This document shows positions 24,883-33,010 of a stretch of DNA of 64,000 bases, piece after piece; the stretch's first letter is position 1, and each line of letters opens with the position of its first letter. The stretch spans positions 1-64,000 of the forward strand of contig NZ_JAUASW010000001.1 of assembly GCF_030345705.1 (NCBI RefSeq). Direction: 5' to 3'. The notes beneath the pieces are model-generated. The model saw only the letters and a list, made by a program, of their open reading frames with translations. It was not told where the DNA came from and made no database searches. The DNA is from Pelomonas sp. SE-A7. Its GTDB lineage: Bacteria > Pseudomonadota > Gammaproteobacteria > Burkholderiales > Burkholderiaceae_C. Both the position numbers and the translations under genes were made by a program.

Positions 24883-26415
24883 ATGCGAGCCCTGAGCATT
24901 CGGGCCAGGCTGCTGGCCCTGGTCGTCGTCATGGCCGGCCTGCTGGTGCTGGCCGTCGTGGCCAACCTGCTGCGCCAGCGCCAGTCCAGCGAATCCATGC
25001 ATGCGCTGTATGTGGAGCGCATCGTGGCGCTGCGCCAGCTCAAGCAGGTGTCCGAGGTCTATGGCGACCGCCTCGGCGATGCCGCCCGCAAGGCGGTCAA
25101 TGGTGCACTGGACACGGCGCAGGCGCTGAAGCGCTGGGACGAGGCCAGCACCGCGGCCGCCAAGGCCTGGCAGGCCTATGCCGAAGCCGTGACCCAGGCC
25201 GACGAGCGCGAGCAGGCGGCCAAGGTCGCGGCCCTGATCAAGGCCGCCGAGCCCCGGCTGGCCGAGCTGCGCGAGGCGCTGCAGGGCGAGCGCCTGATCG
25301 CGCTGCGCGACCTGGCCGACCAGCCGCTGGATGCGGCCGTGCGGCCGGTGGTCGAAGGCATGGACGGGCTGATCGTCCTGCAGCTGGACGACGCCGAGCG
25401 GCGTGACCGCGAGGAGCGCGCCGGCTACGAGGCGGCACGCGTCCGCAATATCGCCATCACGGCCATCGTCCTGCTGCTGCTGGGCCTGCTGGCGCGCAAC
25501 ATCCTGCGCTCGGTGGTCGAGCCGCTGCGCCGGGCCGTGGGCCTGGCCGAGCAGGTCGCGGCCGGTGATCTGCGCGTCGAGGCCGGTGCGGCGGCGGCCG
25601 ATGAAACCGGCCAGCTGATCCGGTCCATGCAGGCCATGGGCGAGCAGCTGGGCGGCATCGTCCGCCAGGTGCGCGACAGCAGCGAAAGCATCGCCACCGG
25701 CAGCAGCCAGATTGCCGGCGGCAATGCCGACCTCAGCCAGCGCACCGAGCTTCAGGCCGGCAGCCTGCAGCAGACCGCGGCAGCGATGGACGAACTCAGC
25801 CGCACGGTCCAGCACAACGCCGAGACCTCGCAGCAGGCCGCGTCCTCGGCTGGCGAGGCGGCCGGCGTGGCCGAGCAGGGCGGCGCGGCCGTGGCCCGCC
25901 TGGTCCAGGCCATGGACCAGATCGGCGGCGCCAGTCGTCGCATCTCGGACATCACCGGCGTGATCGACGGCATCGCCTTCCAGACCAATATCCTCGCGCT
26001 GAACGCGGCCGTGGAAGCGGCGCGGGCCGGCGAGCAGGGCCGCGGCTTCGCGGTCGTGGCCGGCGAGGTACGGGCCCTGGCCCAACGCGCCGCCCAGGCC
26101 GCGCGCGAGATCAAGTCACTGATCGCCGAAAGCAGCGCCCGCATCGAGGCCGGCGGCCAGCATGCGGCCGAGGCGGGGCGCACGATGGACCAGGTGGTCG
26201 CCGGCTCGCAGCAACTGAGCCAGCTGGTCGGCGAGATCAGCGAGTCCAGCGGGCGCCAGTCCGACGACATCCAGCGTGTGGTCGCGGCCCTGGCCCAGCT
26301 GGACCAGATGACGCAGCAGAACGCGGCCCTGGTCGAGCAGAGCGCGGCCGCGGCCGAGAGCCTCGAGCAGCAGGCCGCTTCGCTGAAGCAAGTCGTCGAA
26401 CAGTTCCGCGTCTGA
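24883..26415 (+). CDS. Methyl-accepting chemotaxis protein
   Basis: A 510-residue chemoreceptor with TM ~12-30, periplasmic helical sensor ~32-188, TM ~190-207, HAMP ~208-262 and a signalling coil with the standard tip at ~366 (IAFQTNILALNAAVEAARAG). It is the same length and layout as the receptor at 14163, suggesting a shared origin, but the sensor domains differ. No C-terminal pentapeptide. The ATG at 24883 is close behind the dioxygenase stop, with only GAGCGGGG upstream, so co-transcription and coupling are likely. Confidence 0.94.
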   Translation: MRALSIRARLLALVVVMAGLLVLAVVANLLRQRQSSESMHALYVERIVALRQLKQVSEVYGDRLGDAARKAVNGALDTAQALKRWDEASTAAAKAWQAYAEAVTQADEREQAAKVAALIKAAEPRLAELREALQGERLIALRDLADQPLDAAVRPVVEGMDGLIVLQLDDAERRDREERAGYEAARVRNIAITAIVLLLLGLLARNILRSVVEPLRRAVGLAEQVAAGDLRVEAGAAAADETGQLIRSMQAMGEQLGGIVRQVRDSSESIATGSSQIAGGNADLSQRTELQAGSLQQTAAAMDELSRTVQHNAETSQQAASSAGEAAGVAEQGGAAVARLVQAMDQIGGASRRISDITGVIDGIAFQTNILALNAAVEAARAGEQGRGFAVVAGEVRALAQRAAQAAREIKSLIAESSARIEAGGQHAAEAGRTMDQVVAGSQQLSQLVGEISESSGRQSDDIQRVVAALAQLDQMTQQNAALVEQSAAAAESLEQQAASLKQVVEQFRV

Positions 26416-26457
26416 GCCGCGTCCCCCCCGGCCAAGAGGGGGGAAAGCGCGGGGGGC

Positions 26458-26472
26458 GAAATCCAGAATTTC
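26458..26472. promoter_or_regulatory. Inverted repeat ahead of the DUF1302 gene
   Basis: GAAAT-CCAGA-ATTTC is a perfect 5-bp inverted repeat with a 5-base spacer, 34 bases before the likely GTG start. It could be an operator for the envelope cluster. Just upstream (26425-26443) runs of C and G can pair as a stem after the chemoreceptor gene. Confidence 0.3.
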
Positions 26473-26505
26473 CGCGTGATCACTACAACAACCCGCGGAG
26501 ACAAC

Positions 26506-28167
26506 GTGAGCCCCAAGACCTCCCTTTCCGTCCTGCGCCTGAGCCCCCTGGCCCTGGCCCTGCTGGCCGCCACAGCCGGCGCCGGCGAGCTGACGACCGG
26601 CAATCCGGACCTCAGCATCCGCTTCGACAACACGCTGCGCCTGAACTACGCGCAGCGGGTCGAGGACCGCGACATCAAGATCGGCAACTCGGCCATCGCC
26701 GACGAAGGCACCTTCAGCTTCGACAAGGGCGAGGCCGTGGCCAAGCGGGTCGACCTGCTGAGCGAGTTCGACCTGGTCTGGAAGAAGCGCTATGGCGTCC
26801 GCGTCAGCGCCACGGCCTGGCGCGACTACGCCTACGACCAGGCCAGCCGCACCAATCCCAACGCGCCGTTCTCGGCCATCCCCAGCTACACCGGCAAGAC
26901 CTACAGCCCGCTGATCCAGCGCCTGTACCGCGGCGGCTCGGGCGAGTTCATGGACGCCTTCGTGTTCGGCGGCTTCGATGCCGGCGAGGTGCCGGTGCAG
27001 CTCAAGCTGGGCCGCCACACGGTCTACTGGGGCGAGTCCCTGCTGCTGGGTGGCAATATGCATGGCATCGCCTATTCGCAGAATCCGCTGGACCTGCAGA
27101 AGGGCTTTGCCACGCCGGGCACCGAGGCCAAGGAGCTGTTCCGCCCGCTGAACCAGCTGTCCATGCAGGCCCAGCTCAGCGAGACCGTCTCGCTGCAGGG
27201 CCAGTACATGCTGCAGTGGGAGCCGTTCCGCTATCCGGAAGGCGGCACCTACCTGGGCCCGGTGGACTTCGCCTTCAACGGCCCCAACCGCCAGTACATC
27301 TCGGCCGGCCTGGGCTTTGCCGCCAACGGCGGCACGGTCGGTCCCAAGCAGCGCGGCGAATGGGGCCTGGCCCTGCGCTGGAGCCCCGAGTGGCTGGACG
27401 GCACGCTGGGCTTCTATGTGCGTGACTTCGCCGACAAGATGCCGCAGTCGCTGATCACCCAGGTGGCGCCCAACAACAGCCGCTACAACCTGGTCTATGC
27501 CGACGGCATCAAGCTCTTCGGCATCAGCCTGGCCAAGAGCATTGCCGGCCTCAGCCTGGGCGCCGAGTACTCGATCCGCCACAACACGCCGCTGTCCAGC
27601 CAGGTGCTGGGCATCTCGCCGGGCCTGCCGGCGCAAGGCGCGACCAACGGCCCGCGTGGCGACACCCACCATGCCCTGGTCAACCTGCTGGGCGTGGGCG
27701 GCCAGACCGGCCTGTGGGATGCATCGAGCTGGGCGGTGGAGTTCACCGCCAGCAAGTACACCAAGGTGCGCAGCGGCGCCAACCTGTTCAATGCCCAGGG
27801 CTATGCGCCCTGCGCCGGCAAGGACCTGTGGGACGGCTGCTCCACCAAGGGCTACCTGGGCGTGGGCCTGGCCTTCACGCCGACCTGGTTCCAGGCCATG
27901 CCGGGCGTCGATGTCTCGGCACCGCTGACCTACTCGGTCGGCCTGCGCGGCAATGCCGCCACCGTCTTCGGCGGCAACGAGGCCATGGGCAATCTGAGCG
28001 CCGGCATCAGCTTCGACATCCAGCAGAAGTACCGCATCGACCTGAAGTACATCGACTACGTCGGCCAGTACAAGGACAACGGCACGGCTGTCACGGCCCA
28101 GAACGGCTTCACCACGCTGCTGCGCGACCGCGGCTTCGTCAGCCTGACCTTCAAGACCACCTTCTGA
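26506..28167 (+). CDS. DUF1302 family outer-membrane protein
   Basis: A 553-residue secreted protein of the DUF1302 family, thought to form a large outer-membrane barrel. The signal peptide (TSLSVLRLSPLALALLAA, cleavage near AGAGE) is followed by ELTTGNPDLSIRFDNTLRLN, the usual opening, then many alternating aromatic strands and a final FVSLTFKTTF ending in the barrel-type C-terminal Phe. The GTG at 26506 has GGAG six bases upstream; an in-frame GTG at 26476 is weaker. First gene of a cluster with DUF1329, YCF48 and MMPL proteins. Probably a channel or binding site for a hydrophobic molecule (inference). Confidence 0.9.
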   Translation: MSPKTSLSVLRLSPLALALLAATAGAGELTTGNPDLSIRFDNTLRLNYAQRVEDRDIKIGNSAIADEGTFSFDKGEAVAKRVDLLSEFDLVWKKRYGVRVSATAWRDYAYDQASRTNPNAPFSAIPSYTGKTYSPLIQRLYRGGSGEFMDAFVFGGFDAGEVPVQLKLGRHTVYWGESLLLGGNMHGIAYSQNPLDLQKGFATPGTEAKELFRPLNQLSMQAQLSETVSLQGQYMLQWEPFRYPEGGTYLGPVDFAFNGPNRQYISAGLGFAANGGTVGPKQRGEWGLALRWSPEWLDGTLGFYVRDFADKMPQSLITQVAPNNSRYNLVYADGIKLFGISLAKSIAGLSLGAEYSIRHNTPLSSQVLGISPGLPAQGATNGPRGDTHHALVNLLGVGGQTGLWDASSWAVEFTASKYTKVRSGANLFNAQGYAPCAGKDLWDGCSTKGYLGVGLAFTPTWFQAMPGVDVSAPLTYSVGLRGNAATVFGGNEAMGNLSAGISFDIQQKYRIDLKYIDYVGQYKDNGTAVTAQNGFTTLLRDRGFVSLTFKTTF

Positions 28168-28184
28168 CGCCAGGAGTGCGCACC

Positions 28185-29534
28185 ATGAAGAACCAATCCA
28201 TCAATCTGCTGCTGGCCCTGATGGCCGTCGGCTCGCTGCCGGCCCTGGCCGGCGTCACGGCCGAAGAGGCCAAGCAACTGGGCGGCCTGCTGACCGGCGT
28301 CGGCGCCGAGAAGGGCGCCAACAAGGATGGCTCCATCCCGGCCTACACCGGCGGCCTGACCACGCTGCCTGCTGGCTACAAGTCCGGCGACGGCATCCGC
28401 CCCAATCCCTATTCCAGCGAGAAGCCGCGCTACAGCATCGATGCCAAGAGCCTGGCCCAGTACGCCGACAAGCTGACCGAGGGCAGCAAGGCCCTGCTGC
28501 AGAAGTACCCGGCCAGCTTCCGCATCGACGTCTACCCGACCCAGCGCAGCGTGGCCTTCCCCAAGTGGGTGATCGAGGGCACGGCCAAGAATGCGGTCAA
28601 GGCCAAGACCACCAACGACGGCCGTTCGATTGCCGATGCCCATGCCGGCTTCCCGTTCCCGATTCCCAAGAACGGCTACGAGGCGATGTGGAACCATCTC
28701 TTGCGCTTCAACGGCCAGGCCTACGAGGCCAAGTACCGCAACCTCAATGTCGATGCCAGCGGCCGGCCCATCCTGGCCACCGAAGGTGTCAGCACGCAGG
28801 AGTATCCGTACTGGGATCCGGCCAAGACCAGCGACACCTACTGGAAGATCAAGCTGAGCTACACCGGACCGGCCCGCCGCGCCGGCGAGGGCCTCTTGAT
28901 CATCGACCCGCTGGACGTGGGTGAGAAGCAGCGCCGGGCCTGGACCTATCTGCCGGGTCAGCGCCGGGTCAAGGTCGCGCCCGACCTGGCCTTCGACACG
29001 CCCAACCCCGGCACGGCCGGTGCGTCGACCTTCGACGACACCTTCATCTTCAATGGCTCGATGGACCGCTTCGACTTCAAGCTGGTCGGCAAGAAGGAGA
29101 TGATTGTTCCGTACAACGCCTATGCGGCGGTCTATGGGGCCAAGCAGGACGATCTGCTCAAGGCCAAGCACCTGAATCCCGACCTGGTGCGCTGGGAGCT
29201 GCACCGCGTCTGGGTCGTCGAGGCGACCCTGCGCGAAGGCAAGCGCCATGTCTACAGCAAGCGCACCTTCTACCTGGACGAGGATTCCTGGGCGGCCCTG
29301 GCCTCGGATTCGTACGACGCCCGCGGCCAGCTCTACCGTGCCGGCTTTGCCTACATGGCACCGAGCTACGACCTGCCGGCCCCGTACACCGACATGTTCG
29401 GCCACTACGACCTGATCGGCGGTGTCTACGCGCTGACCGGCTTCATCGCCGAAACCGGCGGCCTGCGCCACACCAAGCCGCTGGCCGAGCGTGAATGGAC
29501 GCCGGATTCGCTGGCCGGCGCCGGCATCCGCTGA
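28185..29534 (+). CDS. DUF1329 family periplasmic protein
   Basis: A 449-residue secreted protein. The signal peptide ends near LPALAG and the mature start GVTAEEAKQLGG and the motif GSIPAYTGGL are typical of DUF1329. The central region (TYLPGQRRVKVAPDLAFDTP) has the character of LolA/LolB-like lipid-binding folds, to which this family has been related. There is no lipobox, so it is soluble in the periplasm. The ATG at 28185 follows CAGGAG, 17 bases after DUF1302. It could shuttle a hydrophobic ligand between the MMPL permease and the DUF1302 barrel; this is inference. Confidence 0.9.
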   Translation: MKNQSINLLLALMAVGSLPALAGVTAEEAKQLGGLLTGVGAEKGANKDGSIPAYTGGLTTLPAGYKSGDGIRPNPYSSEKPRYSIDAKSLAQYADKLTEGSKALLQKYPASFRIDVYPTQRSVAFPKWVIEGTAKNAVKAKTTNDGRSIADAHAGFPFPIPKNGYEAMWNHLLRFNGQAYEAKYRNLNVDASGRPILATEGVSTQEYPYWDPAKTSDTYWKIKLSYTGPARRAGEGLLIIDPLDVGEKQRRAWTYLPGQRRVKVAPDLAFDTPNPGTAGASTFDDTFIFNGSMDRFDFKLVGKKEMIVPYNAYAAVYGAKQDDLLKAKHLNPDLVRWELHRVWVVEATLREGKRHVYSKRTFYLDEDSWAALASDSYDARGQLYRAGFAYMAPSYDLPAPYTDMFGHYDLIGGVYALTGFIAETGGLRHTKPLAEREWTPDSLAGAGIR

Positions 29535-29544
29535 TAGTCGGACC

Positions 29545-30510
29545 ATGAAGCGCATCGTGCTCCCGCTGCTGCTGGCGGCGGCCGCTATGGCGGCCTCGGC
29601 CGCCGGCTTCCGCGACCCGCTGGACCAGCCGGCCCAGGCCAGTCGCCTGGCGCCCAAGGCCTCGTTGTCGGCGGTGGCGCGGGTCGGCGCCGGCCTGGTC
29701 GTCGCCGGTTCGCGCGGCCATGTGCTGCGCTCCGACGACGAAGGCCGGACCTGGCAGCAGGCCTCGGTGCCGGTCAGCTCCGACCTGGTGGCGCTGAGCT
29801 TCCCGGACGCGCTGCACGGCTGGGCCGTGGGCCACGATGCCGTCATCCTCGCCAGCAGCGACGGCGGCAAGAGCTGGCAGCGCCAGTTCGATGGTCGCCA
29901 GCTGGGGCCCCAGGGGGCCGAGAGCCCGCTGCTCGATGTCTGGTTCGACGACGCGAGTCGCGGCTGGGCGGTCGGCGCCTTCGGCCAGATCCTGAGCACC
30001 GGCGACGGTGGCAAGACCTGGACCGGCTTGCCCGCGGCGCAGAGCGACAACCCCAAGGCCCTGCACCTGTATGCGGTGCGCCGCATTGCCGGCAGCCTCT
30101 ACCTGGCCGGCGAGCAGGGCCTCTTGCTGCGCTGGGACGACAAGGCGCAGCGCTTCGCAGCGCTCAGCCAGCCCTATGCCGGCACGCTGTTCGGCATCAC
30201 CGGCGACGGCGGCCTGCTGCTGATCCACGGCCTGCGCGGCCATGCGCTGCGCAGCGTGGATGGTGGCAGGAGCTGGGAGCCGGTTGCCACCGGCCTGCAG
30301 GTCGGCCTGACCGGCAGCGCCCGCACGGCCGAAGGCCACTGGCTGCTGGCCAGCCAGGCCGGCCATGTGCTGCTCAGCCGCGACGAGGGCCGCAGCTTCC
30401 AGCCACTGAAGCTGCAGCGGCCGCTGCCCATCTCCGGTCTGGCCACGGTCGGCCAGCGCGGCCTGCTGCTGGTCGGTCCGCGCGGCCTGCAGACCCAGAA
30501 CCTGCCCTGA
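29545..30510 (+). CDS. YCF48/BNR-repeat periplasmic protein
   Basis: A 321-residue secreted beta-propeller-like protein. After a signal peptide (cleaved near ASAAG) it shows five Asp-box repeats: RSDDEGRTW, SSDGGKSW, STGDGGKTW, SVDGGRSW and SRDEGRSF. This is the YCF48 family, related to photosystem II assembly factor HCF136; in non-photosynthetic bacteria it is usually an assembly or scaffold factor. It lies 10 bases after DUF1329 and 15 before the MMPL permease, an arrangement recurrent in proteobacteria. Probably needed for assembly of the envelope complex. Confidence 0.88.
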   Translation: MKRIVLPLLLAAAAMAASAAGFRDPLDQPAQASRLAPKASLSAVARVGAGLVVAGSRGHVLRSDDEGRTWQQASVPVSSDLVALSFPDALHGWAVGHDAVILASSDGGKSWQRQFDGRQLGPQGAESPLLDVWFDDASRGWAVGAFGQILSTGDGGKTWTGLPAAQSDNPKALHLYAVRRIAGSLYLAGEQGLLLRWDDKAQRFAALSQPYAGTLFGITGDGGLLLIHGLRGHALRSVDGGRSWEPVATGLQVGLTGSARTAEGHWLLASQAGHVLLSRDEGRSFQPLKLQRPLPISGLATVGQRGLLLVGPRGLQTQNLP

Positions 30511-30525
30511 GGGCCCGAGGACCTT

Positions 30526-32928
30526 ATGCACGGCCCGATAGAACAAGCCGAACTGCTGCCGGCCACGCTGGAACAGTTCGACACCCGCTCCGGCTCGCGC
30601 CTGGAGCGCGCCGTCTTCAACCATCGCCGCTGGGGTCTGCTGCTTTGCCTGCTCGCCACCGTGGTGCTGGCCTGGGCGGCATTGACGAAGCTGAAGCTGA
30701 ACGCCAGCTTCGAGAAGATGATTCCGCGCAGCCATCCGCACATCCAGGCCTACCTGGAGCACAAGCTGGAGCTGCGCGGCCTGGGCAACTCGCTGCGCCT
30801 GGTCGTCGAGAACCCGAGCGGCGACATCTTCGACGCCAGGTACCAGCAGGCGCTGAAGGAGATTCACGACGAGGTCTTCCTGACCGCGGGCGTGGACCGG
30901 GCCTGGGTCAAGTCGCTGTGGGCGCCCGGCGTGCGCTGGACCGAGGTGACGGAAGAAGGCTTCCGCGGCGGTCCGGTGATGCCCGACAACTACGACGGGT
31001 CGGCCTCGGCCACCGAGCAGTTGCGCGCCAACATCGCGCGCTCAGGAATCGTCGGCAGCCTGGTCGGCACCGACTTCCGCTCCAGCATGCTGCTGGTGCC
31101 GCTGCTGGACCAGGACGTGGCCAGCGGCAAGGCGCTGGACTACCGGGCGCTCTCGCAGGCCATCGAGCAATTGCGGGCCAAGCACGAGGCCAAGGGCACG
31201 GTGCGCATCCAGGTGATCGGCTTCGCCAAGCTGGTCGGCGAACTGATCGAAGGCCTGTACCAGGTGGCGGTCTACTTCGCCCTGGCGGCGGCCGTGGCGG
31301 CCCTGATCATCTACGGCTACACACGCTGCCTGCGCAGCACCGGCCTGGTGATCGCCTGCTCGCTGGTGGCCGTGGTCTGGCAGCTGGGCCTGGTGGCCCT
31401 GCTGGGCTTCGAGCTGGACCCTTATTCCATCCTCGTGCCCTTCCTGGTGTTCGCCATCGGCGTCAGCCATGGCGCGCAGAAGATGAACGGCATCATGCAG
31501 GACATCGCCCGCGGTGCCCATCGCCTGGTCGCCGCACGCTACACCTTCCGCCGCCTGTTCCTGGCCGGGCTGACCGCGCTGCTGGCCGATGCCGTGGGCT
31601 TCGGCGTGCTGATGGTGATCGACATTGCCGTCATCAAGGATCTGGCGCTGACCGCCAGCATCGGCGTGGCCGTGCTCATCTTCACCAACCTGCTCCTGCT
31701 GCCGGTGCTGCTGAGCCATGTGGGCGTCAGCCCCAAGGCCGCGGCCCGCGCGCTCAAGGCCGAGCAGCAGGGCACCGGCATGAACCGGCTCTGGGCCTGG
31801 CTGGAGCGCTTCACCCAGCGGCGCTGGGCCCTGGCCACGGTGCTGGTCTCGGCGCTGCTGGGGCTGGGTGGCTGGTGGACCAGCCGCCAGCTGCAGATCG
31901 GCGACCTGGACCCCGGTGCACCCGAGCTGCGCGCCAGCTCGCGCTACAACCGCGACAACGCCTACATCACCAGCCACTACTCGCTGTCCAGCGATGCCTT
32001 CGCCGTCATCGTCAAGACGCCGGCCGAGGGCTGCCTCAAGTACGAGACCCTGGTCGAGGCGGATCGTCTGGCCTGGCAGCTGCAGCAGGTCGAGGGCGTG
32101 CAGACCACGGTGGCCCTGACCAATGCGGTGCGCCAGATCGTGGCCGGCAGCAACGAAGGCGCGCCCAAGTGGCTGACCCTGGCCCGCAACCAGGACGCGC
32201 TGAACTACGCGGCCCAGCAGGCCAGCGTCAACAACCCCGACCTGTTCAACACCGCCTGCTCGGTGATGCCGGTGATCGCCTACCTGGCCGATCACAAGGC
32301 CGGCACGCTGGACAAGGTCTCGGCCGCTGCCGCCGCCTTTGCCGCCGAGCACAACACCGAGGAGCGTCAGTTCCTGCTGGCCGCGGGCAGTGCCGGCATC
32401 GAGGCCGCCACCAACGAGGTGGTGCGCAAGGCCTGGGTGCAGATGCTGGGTCTGGTCTATGCGGCCGTGATCGCTCTGAGCTTCATCACCTTCCGTTCCT
32501 GGCGCGCCGTGGTCGTGGCCATCGTGCCCCTGGTGCTGACCTCGGTGCTGTGCGAGGCCCTGATGGTGTGGCTGGGTCTGGGCGTCAAGGTGGCCACGCT
32601 GCCGGTGATCGCGCTCGGAGTCGGCATTGGCATCGACTACGCGCTCTATCTGCTGTCGGTGCAACTGGCCCAGCAACGCGCCGGCGCGAGCCTGGGCCAG
32701 GCCTACCGCAGCTCGCTGCAGTTCACCGGCAAGGTGGTGGTGCTGGTCGGCGTGACCCTGGCGGCCGGCGTGGCGACCTGGGCCTTCAGTCCGATCAAGT
32801 TCCAGGCCGACATGGGCCTCCTGCTGGCCTTCATGTTCGTCTGGAACATGGTGGGCGCGGTGCTGCTGATTCCGGCGCTCTCGCATTGGTTGCTTCCCTC
32901 GCGGCCGCAGCCGCCGAGCCGCGGCTGA
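30526..32928 (+). CDS. MMPL/RND superfamily permease
   Basis: An 800-residue inner-membrane transporter of the MMPL/HpnN-like branch. Layout: TM ~37-55, large periplasmic loop ~60-235, five helices ~240-400, TM ~430-450, second loop ~455-640, five helices ~640-790, i.e. the duplicated 12-helix RND fold. The family moves lipids and other hydrophobic compounds using the proton gradient. The ATG at 30526 follows GAGGACCTT. No periplasmic adaptor of the MFP type is nearby, so the DUF1329 and YCF48 partners may replace it. A terminator-like hairpin follows. Confidence 0.92.
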   Translation: MHGPIEQAELLPATLEQFDTRSGSRLERAVFNHRRWGLLLCLLATVVLAWAALTKLKLNASFEKMIPRSHPHIQAYLEHKLELRGLGNSLRLVVENPSGDIFDARYQQALKEIHDEVFLTAGVDRAWVKSLWAPGVRWTEVTEEGFRGGPVMPDNYDGSASATEQLRANIARSGIVGSLVGTDFRSSMLLVPLLDQDVASGKALDYRALSQAIEQLRAKHEAKGTVRIQVIGFAKLVGELIEGLYQVAVYFALAAAVAALIIYGYTRCLRSTGLVIACSLVAVVWQLGLVALLGFELDPYSILVPFLVFAIGVSHGAQKMNGIMQDIARGAHRLVAARYTFRRLFLAGLTALLADAVGFGVLMVIDIAVIKDLALTASIGVAVLIFTNLLLLPVLLSHVGVSPKAAARALKAEQQGTGMNRLWAWLERFTQRRWALATVLVSALLGLGGWWTSRQLQIGDLDPGAPELRASSRYNRDNAYITSHYSLSSDAFAVIVKTPAEGCLKYETLVEADRLAWQLQQVEGVQTTVALTNAVRQIVAGSNEGAPKWLTLARNQDALNYAAQQASVNNPDLFNTACSVMPVIAYLADHKAGTLDKVSAAAAAFAAEHNTEERQFLLAAGSAGIEAATNEVVRKAWVQMLGLVYAAVIALSFITFRSWRAVVVAIVPLVLTSVLCEALMVWLGLGVKVATLPVIALGVGIGIDYALYLLSVQLAQQRAGASLGQAYRSSLQFTGKVVVLVGVTLAAGVATWAFSPIKFQADMGLLLAFMFVWNMVGAVLLIPALSHWLLPSRPQPPSRG

Positions 32929-32942
32929 TCCGTCGCGGCCAA

Positions 32943-32976
32943 CGCAAGGCCGGCCGTCGCGCCGGCCCGGCGTTTT
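32943..32976 (+). terminator. Terminator-like hairpin between MMPL and ceramidase-like genes
   Basis: GGCCGGC, the loop CGTCGC and GCCGGCC form a 7-bp stem, extended by outer CGC/GCG pairing and followed by TTTTCCATTT. It should end or attenuate transcription of the four-gene envelope cluster before the lipoprotein gene. Confidence 0.6.
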
Positions 32977-33010
32977 CCATTTCACACCCTTTAGTTCCAA
33001 GGACATCGAG

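Noticed and set aside
14163..26415. Near-identical signalling regions of the chemoreceptors as a recent repeat
   Set aside because: Similarity is confined to the MCP hairpin that is conserved in all chemoreceptors; sensor domains differ and codons diverge.
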